DNA of 64,000 nucleotides, taken from Clostridiales bacterium (GTDB taxonomy: Bacteria > Bacillota > Clostridia > Oscillospirales > Oscillospiraceae). The notes beneath the pieces were generated by a model. The model was not told the DNA's origin. It searched no databases and worked only from the letters and a program-made list of their open reading frames with translations. Position numbers and translations under genes: made by a program. This document shows, one piece after another, positions 52,403 through 58,982 of this stretch. The stretch lies in contig JALFUW010000066.1 in assembly GCA_022786995.1 (NCBI GenBank), positions 1 through 64,000 on the forward strand. Direction: 5' to 3'. Within the stretch, counting starts at the first letter, position 1. Each line of letters opens with the position of its first letter.

Positions 52403-53566
52403 ATGAAGCGAAAAAACCTTGCCCCACGGCTGACGGCAGTCGTCTTCCTGCTGCTCCTTGGCTTTCTGTCGGCGGATAACCTAGGCATCCTGATGAACAC
52501 CGCGGGCCGTTATCTCCACCGGGAAATCTCCTTTGCCGATGTGATGCACCAGATTACGGAAGGCTATCAGCAGAATCTCAAGCAGAAGGAGCCGTTGATT
52601 TCCCTGAACGGGGCCTATATGCGCCTGACCGGGGCAAGCGTCAGCAACGGCATTGTCCTGATGAAAAACGGAATGCTGACCGAGGAATCGGCCCAGGCTG
52701 ACCCCGGCTATGCCGCAGGACAAATCACGGAATTATATCAGTATTTGCAGGAAAGGGATACGCCCTTCCTGTTCGTGGAAGCACCCAGAAAGCCCGACTT
52801 AAGCGGCAGTCTGATGCCCGAGGGGACGGAGAATTACTGCAACGCAAACGCCGACGGCCTGCTGGCCCTTCTGGAAGCAAACGGCGTGCCGACGCTGGAT
52901 CTGCGCGGGGAACTGACAGGAACCGCGGAAGCGCTGGAACAGTATTTTTATCGGACAGACCACCACTGGAACGCCGAGGGAGCCTTCGTGGCCTTCCGGC
53001 GCATCGTGGAGCGGCTGGGGGAGGGCGCTGTCTGCTCCAATGTCACAGAGCGGGAAAACTGGGAAAAGCACACCCTGCCCAACTATTTCCTGGGCAGCCA
53101 CGGACGGCGGGTAGGCATCGGCTTTGCCGGTGTGGAGGATTTTCTCTATCTGACCCCAAAATTCGACACCCAAATGTCCTGCACCATTGCTGACAGTGAA
53201 ATCTACCGGGAAGGAAGCTTCGCCGAGGCTGCGCTGGCAATGGAGCGCATCACAGGAAAGCCGGACTACTACAATTCCTCCCCCTACGATGTCCACACCG
53301 GCGAGAATTACGCCCATGTACAGTTTCGCAGTGAGACCGCTCCCTCCGAAAAGAAGGTTCTGATGATCAAGGACAGCTTTGGCCTGCCGGTGGAGGGCTT
53401 TCTTGCCACGGCGTTCCGGGAGGTGGAGACACTGGATCTGCGGTACCTGAAGGACACCACAGCGGTGGAAATGATTGAGAACTTCCGGCCGGATGTGGTA
53501 ATCGTCATGTACAATCCCTTCGTCATGGAGGGCGAGTGCCTGCAATTCGGGCTGGACGGCGAGTAA
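52403..53566 (+). CDS. DHHW/AlgJ-type polysaccharide O-acetyltransferase-like protein
   Basis: A 387-residue protein with an N-terminal membrane anchor (about residues 8-26) and an SGNH-hydrolase-like domain outside. The hallmark is RTDHHWNAEGAF (the Asp-His pair), with VEAPRKPDLSG before it and the Ser block KKVLMIKDSFGLPVEGF after. Proteins of this DHHW/AlgJ/AlgX group complete O-acetylation of exopolysaccharides begun by an MBOAT partner, which is encoded 13 bases upstream. AAGGAAC precedes the ATG. The polymer acetylated is not known. Confidence 0.85.
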   Translation: MKRKNLAPRLTAVVFLLLLGFLSADNLGILMNTAGRYLHREISFADVMHQITEGYQQNLKQKEPLISLNGAYMRLTGASVSNGIVLMKNGMLTEESAQADPGYAAGQITELYQYLQERDTPFLFVEAPRKPDLSGSLMPEGTENYCNANADGLLALLEANGVPTLDLRGELTGTAEALEQYFYRTDHHWNAEGAFVAFRRIVERLGEGAVCSNVTERENWEKHTLPNYFLGSHGRRVGIGFAGVEDFLYLTPKFDTQMSCTIADSEIYREGSFAEAALAMERITGKPDYYNSSPYDVHTGENYAHVQFRSETAPSEKKVLMIKDSFGLPVEGFLATAFREVETLDLRYLKDTTAVEMIENFRPDVVIVMYNPFVMEGECLQFGLDGE

Positions 53567-53803
53567 CACAGAATATGGGGGTGTGAAAGCCTGTTACCCT
53601 TTCGGTGGAAGGGGATTGCCGCAAGTGTGGGCGCTGGTACGAAATTTGTCAAGGATTCTTTTACAAGCATCCCGTAGGGATAACAAAAGCCGTCCCGCTT
53701 CATGCGCAAAAGCGGGACGGCCATTTTTTCGTCTGCGATTCCATCCGGGAGAAAAAAGGAAACAGAATCGTTCGAAATACGGAAAATTAGTTGTTTTTTG
53801 GTA
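53567..53803. other. Gap between the acetylation genes and ppk1
   Basis: It contains a strong terminator (53689-53729) and no gene. The genes on both sides converge. Confidence 0.6.
53689..53729 (+). terminator. Terminator after the DHHW gene
   Basis: The stem GCCGTCCCGCTT / AAGCGGGACGGC is followed by T6. Confidence 0.85.
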
Positions 53804-55624
53804 TCAGGAATTGTCCGGCAGGGCAGGCTGGATTTTCTGATGCAGATACCCTTCCCGGACGCCGTAGTGGCTGACCGTAACCGTCTGCGCGCCATACTGA
53901 TCCATCAGATAGAGCAGCAGCAGGACACCGGGCAGCAGGCAGCAGATGCCCCGGACAATCAGGTCGATTTTCACTCCCGCCTGGGAGGCGGCAATCAGAC
54001 GGTCAATGATGACCTTGTCCGTCAGGGAGTTGATTTTGACGCCGATATAGCCGGGCATGCCCTGCCGGGCGGCATTGATTTCTTCATCGATCATATCCAG
54101 AATCCGATTTTGCAGGCATTTGGGCGCCACCAGCAGCTGCTGGGATTCTTCCACGGTTTCTCCCTTGGCAAGGGCCTGAAACACCGCTGCGGCTTCCAGA
54201 CCGATGGCGGTATCCGCCGTCATGAGGGACAGGTCGGTGTAGAGCCGGGCAGTCTTTTCGTTGTAGTTGCCGGTGCCGATCTGGGTGAAATACTCGGTTT
54301 TTCCGTTTTCCCGGCGGGTCACGAGGCACAGCTTACTGTGCACCTTGAAGCCGTCCAGACCATAAATCACCTGACAGCCCGCCTCCTCCAGCCGCCGGGA
54401 CCACTCGATGTTGTTCTCCTCGTCAAAACGAGCCTTGAGCTCCACCAGCGCCAGCACGCTTTTTCCGTTTTCCGCCGCTTCGATCAGGCTTTCGATGATT
54501 TTGCTGTGCCGCGCCACCCGGTACAGGGTCATTTTGATGGAGACCACATTGGGGTCGCTGGCCGCCTCCTGAAGGAAGTCCAGAAAGGGCTTCATGCTCT
54601 CGTAGGGGTAGGACAGCAGCTTATCCCCCTCCCGGATTTGGGGGATCACCGGGCAGCCGGGGCGGAACTGGGCCGAACGCTGAGGAAACCGCTTTTCAAA
54701 GAACAGCTCCGTGCGCTGACGCAGGATGTCCTGAATCTGAAACAGGAAGCTTAAGTCCAGCGGTGAGCGGCAGCGAAAAACGGCATCCTGCTTCACATCC
54801 GTGTAGGCGCACAGGGTCTTTACGATGTCGCCGTCCAGCTCCCGGGACAGCTCCAGCCGCACGGGAGCCAGCCGACGGCGGCGCTTAATCAGCTTCGCCA
54901 TGAACTCCCGGTAGTCCAAATCCTCGTCATACAGCGCGTCGGCATCGATGTCCGCGTTCCGGGTGACCCGGATCAGGGACTTGGACACCACCCGGTAGCC
55001 GCTGAATACCTTGGGAAGAAAATGCAGAATCAACTCCTCGGACAGCATATACGCCCCCGACTGTCCGGGGACGCCAATCAGCCGGGGAATCACCCCGGTG
55101 CCGCAGGGAATAATCCCCAGCTTTTCCTGCCCGCTTTTTCCTGCCAGAACCCCCACTGCGTAGATTTCCTTGTTTTGCAGGAAGGGGAAGGGCTGCCGCC
55201 GGCTTACCGTTGTGGGAGAGGTTAAGGGCGCGATTTCGGTATCAAAGTACCGCTCCAGCTCGCCGCTTTCCCGGCTCCCCAGCTTCTGAAAGTTTACCAG
55301 ACGGACGCCATAGCCCTCCAAATGCTCCATCAGCTCGGCATAGACGGCGTCCTTGCGGCGGTTCAGCCGGGTCACGGTTCTCCCAATGGCTTTGAGCTGC
55401 TCCTCGGCGGTCATATGGGTCTTATTGTCCCTGAGATTCTTACTTAGCAGCATCTGATCCATCAGGGAGCCGACCCGCACCATAAAAAATTCGTCCAGAT
55501 TGCTCTGGTAAATGGAGGCAAAGTTCAGCCGCTCGCACAGCGGAACCTCCCGGCTTTCCACCTCCTCCAGAACCCGCTCGTTGAATTTCAGTCAGGACAA
55601 TTCCCGGTTCAGAGAGGCGTTCAT
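53804..55624 (-). pseudogene. ppk1: Polyphosphate kinase gene, broken by a nonsense codon and a 3' fusion
   Basis: PPK1 makes polyphosphate from ATP. From the ATG at 55624 the frame reads NRELS-stop-LKFNERVLEEV: TGA at 55592-55594 stands where the family has Trp (NRELSWL). The rest is open: SNLDEFFMVRVGSLMDQ, then the first catalytic His in FKVHSKLCLVTRRE and IGTGNYNEKTARLYTD. After RGICCLLPG (about 53930) the expected PPK1 end, with the second catalytic His (RFLEH), is missing and is replaced by LYLMDQYGAQTVTVSHYGVR, which looks like the C terminus of an exopolyphosphatase (Ppx/GppA). Two independent lesions make it a pseudogene; a Pho-like promoter remains. Confidence 0.85.
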
Positions 55625-55664
55625 GCTATTATCACACTTTCTCTCTGTTTAGAGTATTTTTACC

Positions 55665-55708
55665 ATCTTACCGCCAAAATGTAAAATGGGAAACCGACGG
55701 ATTGTAAA
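55665..55708 (-). promoter_or_regulatory. Pho-box-like promoter of ppk1
   Basis: On the minus strand TTTACA, 17 bases, TTTACA, 9 bases, TAAGAT. The layout is identical to that at pstS (56720-56763), and the 17-base spacer is also similar. Confidence 0.75.
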
Positions 55709-55720
55709 ATCTGGGTAAAA

Positions 55721-55755
55721 CAAAGGGGCGTGCCGCAGCACGCCCCTTTGTTTTT
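55721..55755 (-). terminator. Terminator of pstS
   Basis: A perfect 13-bp stem (CAAAGGGGCGTGC) lies just after the pstS stop, with T runs on both strands. Confidence 0.85.
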
Positions 55756-55762
55756 GATTTGT

Positions 55763-56668
55763 TTAGTTTGCGGGAACCACACCGGCTGATGCGATGATCT
55801 CATTGGCATCGGCGGAGGTTACATAGTCGAAGAAGGCCTGGGCCGCATCGTTCAGCTTGGCACCATCCTTGGTTGCCAGCACGAAGGGACGCTGGATGGC
55901 GTAGGTGCCGTCCTTGACGGTTCCCTCGCTGGGAGCCACACCGCCAACCTTGACAGCCTTCACGGTGTCCTTAACGGAGGCCAGAGAGGCGTAGCCGATG
56001 GCGCCGGGGTTCTGAGCCACAGTGGTGATCACGTCGCCGGTGGAGCTCAGTTCCTGACGGTACTGGCACTTGTCCTTGACCTCCACGATCTCCTCAAAGC
56101 CGCTGCGGGTGCCGGAACCAGCCTCGCGGCCGATGAGGACGATTTCCGCGTCAGCGCCGCCGACTTCGGACCAGTTCTTAATCTCGCCGGTGTAGATAGC
56201 GGCGATCTGCTCCAGGGTCAGATCCTCCACGGTGTTCTCAGGGTTCACAATCACAGCGATACCGTCATAGCACAGGATGGTCTCGGTCAGGCCGGCAGCC
56301 TTCTCCTCGTCCTTCAGGGCACGGGAGGAAAGGCCAATGTCGCAGCGGCCCTCCTGAACAGCCTGAATGCCGGAGCCGGAGCCGGTGGGGTTGTAGGTGA
56401 AGGTCACATCGGAATTGGCTTCCATGAAGGCCTCACCCAGCGCGCCGATGACCTTCTCCATGGAGGTGGAACCATCGGTGGACACGGTGCCGGACAGCTT
56501 GGCGGGAGCGGCGGGGGCCTCGGTGGCGGCGGGTGCTTCCGTTGCGGCAGGCGCAGCCGTGGCTGCGGGAGCGGCAGTTGCGACAGGGGCTTCCGCGGGC
56601 TTCTGTCCGCAGGCAGCCAGACTCAGTGCCATAACCAGGCACAGAAGGGCACAAATTACACGTTTCAT
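55763..56668 (-). CDS. pstS: Phosphate-binding lipoprotein PstS
   Basis: A 301-residue phosphate ABC binding protein. The signal peptide ends in LSLAAC (Cys20), then comes an Ala/Pro/Thr-rich linker, and the phosphate site is seen in STDGSTSMEKV, NPTGSGSGIQAV, DIGLSSR and GREAGSGTRSGFEE. The ATG at 56668 is preferred to the one at 56674 because AGGAG is nine bases away and Cys then falls at 20 as in the other lipoproteins here. No pstC, pstA or pstB is adjacent, so it is an orphan. It lies behind a Pho-like promoter and next to ppk1. Confidence 0.92.
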   Translation of the reverse strand: MKRVICALLCLVMALSLAACGQKPAEAPVATAAPAATAAPAATEAPAATEAPAAPAKLSGTVSTDGSTSMEKVIGALGEAFMEANSDVTFTYNPTGSGSGIQAVQEGRCDIGLSSRALKDEEKAAGLTETILCYDGIAVIVNPENTVEDLTLEQIAAIYTGEIKNWSEVGGADAEIVLIGREAGSGTRSGFEEIVEVKDKCQYRQELSSTGDVITTVAQNPGAIGYASLASVKDTVKAVKVGGVAPSEGTVKDGTYAIQRPFVLATKDGAKLNDAAQAFFDYVTSADANEIIASAGVVPAN

Positions 56669-56719
56669 TTTCATTATCTCCTAACGTTTGGATTTGGATT
56701 TGTATCCTCTACGGGTTTC

Positions 56720-56763
56720 ATCATAATGGCCCCGTGTAAAATCCGAAAGCGGGAGATTGTAAA
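56720..56763 (-). promoter_or_regulatory. Pho-box-like promoter of pstS
   Basis: On the minus strand TTTACA, 17 bases, TTTACA, 9 bases, TATGAT. In Firmicute Pho promoters PhoP-bound direct repeats likewise take the place of the -35 just upstream of the -10. Confidence 0.78.
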
Positions 56764-56772
56764 GTTTGGGTC

Positions 56773-56800
56773 AAAAAACCGGCACGGTGAACCGTGCCGG
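56773..56800 (-). terminator. Terminator of the moa operon
   Basis: The stem CCGGCACGGT / ACCGTGCCGG is followed on the minus strand by T6, 8 bases after the mogA stop. The pstS promoter begins only 9 bases beyond. Confidence 0.85.
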
Positions 56801-56808
56801 GAGAGCGT

Positions 56809-57303
56809 TTATTTCGCGCAGTCGGCGCTTCCCTCGCTGTAGAGCATGTCGAGGCCGTGGGCCACCGGGTCGATGACCGCCAGGATGTTCTCCGCAGAGG
56901 CTTTTTTGCTCCCGGGGAGATTGATAATCAGGCTCCTGCCTCGGATACCCGCCGCGCTGCGGGAAAGGCACCCTTTTGGGGTGATCTTCATGGATTCCGC
57001 CCGCATGGCCTCCGGGATGCCCGGGGTGGGCCGCTCCACCACCTCCATGGTGGCCTCCGGGGTGATGTCCCGGGGGGAGAAGCCGGTGCCGCCGGTGGTC
57101 AGCACCAGGGCGATTTTCTTTTCGTCGGCGCACTTACAAAGTTCCGCCTTGATCCTGTCCGCCTCGTCGGGGACAATGGCGGTATAGGTGACTTCAAAGC
57201 CCTTTTCCGTCAGAATTTTCACCAGATTGGGGCCGCTGGTGTCCTCCCGCTCCCCACGGTAGCCCTTGTCGCTGACCGTGATCACTGCTGCCGTATAGCT
57301 CAT
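56809..57303 (-). CDS. Molybdopterin adenylyltransferase (MogA/MoaB type)
   Basis: A 164-residue protein that adenylylates molybdopterin before metal insertion. Family motifs are VITVSDKGYRGEREDTSGP, LVLTTGGTGFSPRDITPEAT and IINLPGSKKASAENI. The start at 57303 overlaps the moaC stop as ATGA; the longer frame to 57399 runs inside moaC. Last gene of moaA-moaC-mogA. Sequence alone does not separate MogA from MoaB. Confidence 0.9.
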   Translation of the reverse strand: MSYTAAVITVSDKGYRGEREDTSGPNLVKILTEKGFEVTYTAIVPDEADRIKAELCKCADEKKIALVLTTGGTGFSPRDITPEATMEVVERPTPGIPEAMRAESMKITPKGCLSRSAAGIRGRSLIINLPGSKKASAENILAVIDPVAHGLDMLYSEGSADCAK

Positions 57304-57785
57304 GCTTTTTCCTCCCGTAAATAATCTCCGTGGACGCCGCCGGTTTTGGAAACCAGCCGCACATCCGTAATGACCATATCCTTCTGCACCGCCTTGCACA
57401 TATCGTACACCGTCAAAGCGGCGGTGGACACGGCGGTGAGGGCCTCCATTTCCACGCCGGTGCGTCCGTCGCAGGAGACCGTTGCCTGGATTTCCACGCT
57501 TTTCCGGGTTTCATCCAGAGAAAGCTCTAAGTTGATGCCGTCCATCAGGATGGGGTGGCACATGGGGATGATGTCCGGGGTTCGCTTGGCCCCCATGACC
57601 CCGGCAATCTGGGCAACGTTTAATACATCGCCCTTTTTCATGCCGCCGCTTTTGATGAGGTCAAAGGTGTGGTCATTCACCAGCACCCGCCCGGCGGCAA
57701 CGGCGGTACGCCGGGTGACGGGTTTCTCCCCCACATCCACCATTTTCGCCCGGCCCTGGTCGTTAAAATGGGTAAAATCCGACAT
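57300..57785 (-). CDS. moaC: Cyclic pyranopterin monophosphate synthase
   Basis: MoaC closes the ring of cPMP using the product of MoaA. The 161-residue protein has the core IIPMCHPILMDGINLELS and CDGRTGVEMEALTAVSTAAL, followed by VYDMCKAVQKDMVI with the catalytic Lys. The start lies 2 bases after the moaA stop, with GGAGG near the moaA end. It forms the middle of a three-gene molybdenum-cofactor operon. Confidence 0.94.
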   Translation of the reverse strand: MSDFTHFNDQGRAKMVDVGEKPVTRRTAVAAGRVLVNDHTFDLIKSGGMKKGDVLNVAQIAGVMGAKRTPDIIPMCHPILMDGINLELSLDETRKSVEIQATVSCDGRTGVEMEALTAVSTAALTVYDMCKAVQKDMVITDVRLVSKTGGVHGDYLREEKA

Positions 57786-57787
57786 GA

Positions 57788-58741
57788 TTAACCTCCGATC
57801 TGATTCATGTTCCGGCCTGCGCCGGAGTGGTGGGCGACGTCCAGACTACCGTGCCACTGGGGCTTTCCCAGGATGGCCTGCTCCAACTGAGCCCGCATGC
57901 CCTCGAAAAAAAGCCCTTTGAGTGGGTATTCCGCGTTGGAGTGCAGGCAGGGCTTGACCTTGCCGTCCGCCGTCAGGCGGATGCGGTTGCACTCGCCGCA
58001 GAAGTGGGCGCTGACGGGGCTGATGAGGCCAATATTGCCCTTGGCCCCCGGCAGGCGGTAGAGCTTTGCCACGCTGCCGTCCTTGGGAAGGGCTTTCGCC
58101 TCCGGCAGGGCTTCCAGCACCCGCGTATAGGGGATATAGGCTTCGCTTCCGAATTCCGCGCTGTCGCACATGGGCATCAGCTCGATGAAGCGCATATCCA
58201 CGGGATACTGCCGTGTCAGCTCCGCGAGAGGCTCGATTTCGTCATCGTTGAAGCCGCCGATTAGCACGGCGTTGAGCTTGATTTTCTCAAAGCCCGCGTC
58301 CATGGCGGCGTGAAAGCCCTTCCAAAAATCCTCCAGAGAACCGTTCCTCGTGATGTAGGCGTATTTTTCCGGGTTCAGGGTGTCGATGCTCAGATTCAGC
58401 CGGCGCACCCCCGCCTCTTTCAGCGGCTTTGCCAGCTGGGGCAGGAGGATGCCGTTGGTGGTCAGGCACACTTCCTGGATCCCCGGCACCGCCGCGGCCC
58501 GGCGGCAGATGGAGACAATATTTTTCTTCACCAGCGGCTCTCCGCCGGTGATGCGCAGCTTGGTTATGCCAAGAGACGCGGCAGCCTCCACCGCCTGAAT
58601 CATCTCGTCCTCGGTGAGCATGTCGGCGTGGTCTTTCTTGCACACGCCCTGCGCCGGCATACAGTACCGGCAGCGCAGGTTGCACAGCTCCGTGACGGAG
58701 ATCCGCAGGTAGGTGATATTGCGTCCGAACTGATCGATCAT
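57788..58741 (-). CDS. moaA: GTP 3',8-cyclase MoaA
   Basis: MoaA is the radical-SAM enzyme that begins molybdenum-cofactor synthesis from GTP. The 317-residue protein has the radical cluster CNLRCRYC (Cys20, 24, 27), the SAM motif ITGGEPLVKK and the second cluster CGECNRIRLTADGKVKPC. It ends in the usual Gly-Gly (NQIGG), needed for activity. First gene of the moa operon. It serves, together with the XdhC operon, a molybdo-enzyme not found in this window. Confidence 0.95.
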   Translation of the reverse strand: MIDQFGRNITYLRISVTELCNLRCRYCMPAQGVCKKDHADMLTEDEMIQAVEAAASLGITKLRITGGEPLVKKNIVSICRRAAAVPGIQEVCLTTNGILLPQLAKPLKEAGVRRLNLSIDTLNPEKYAYITRNGSLEDFWKGFHAAMDAGFEKIKLNAVLIGGFNDDEIEPLAELTRQYPVDMRFIELMPMCDSAEFGSEAYIPYTRVLEALPEAKALPKDGSVAKLYRLPGAKGNIGLISPVSAHFCGECNRIRLTADGKVKPCLHSNAEYPLKGLFFEGMRAQLEQAILGKPQWHGSLDVAHHSGAGRNMNQIGG

Positions 58742-58800
58742 TTCTGTCTCCTCATGGTTTCCCCGCGGCTGATGTCTGCTCGGTATCGTTTCATCGTGTC

Positions 58801-58866
58801 GTAGGGGCGGCCGCCCGTTCTATGGGGACATGATGGCAATTGCGGGCGGCCAATGGCCGCACCTAC
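58801..58866. repeat. Composite GTAGGGGCGGC palindrome pair
   Basis: The left arm GTAGGGGCGGCCGCCCG and right arm CGGGCGGCCAATGGCCGCAC with CCTAC end are inverted over 66 bases. It lies upstream of moaA; a piece of the GGTATCGTT repeat precedes it at 58776-58800. Confidence 0.6.
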
Positions 58867-58948
58867 GGCAGGACAATTACCCAATATTATAATTATAGAT
58901 TATACTTCATTTTCGCCCATTTCTCAAGCCCCGGCGGAAAAAAGAATA

Positions 58949-58975
58949 CCCGCCGCGGGAAAATCCCACGGCGGG
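58949..58975 (-). terminator. Terminator of the large surface protein gene
   Basis: A 12-bp stem (CCCGCCGCGGGA / TCCCACGGCGGG, one mismatch) is followed on the minus strand by a T-rich run. Confidence 0.8.
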
Positions 58976-58982
58976 CTGAGCT

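Noticed and set aside
55592-55594. TGA in ppk1 as a selenocysteine codon
   Set aside because: The family residue there is Trp and no SECIS-like hairpin follows; a nonsense mutation explains it better.
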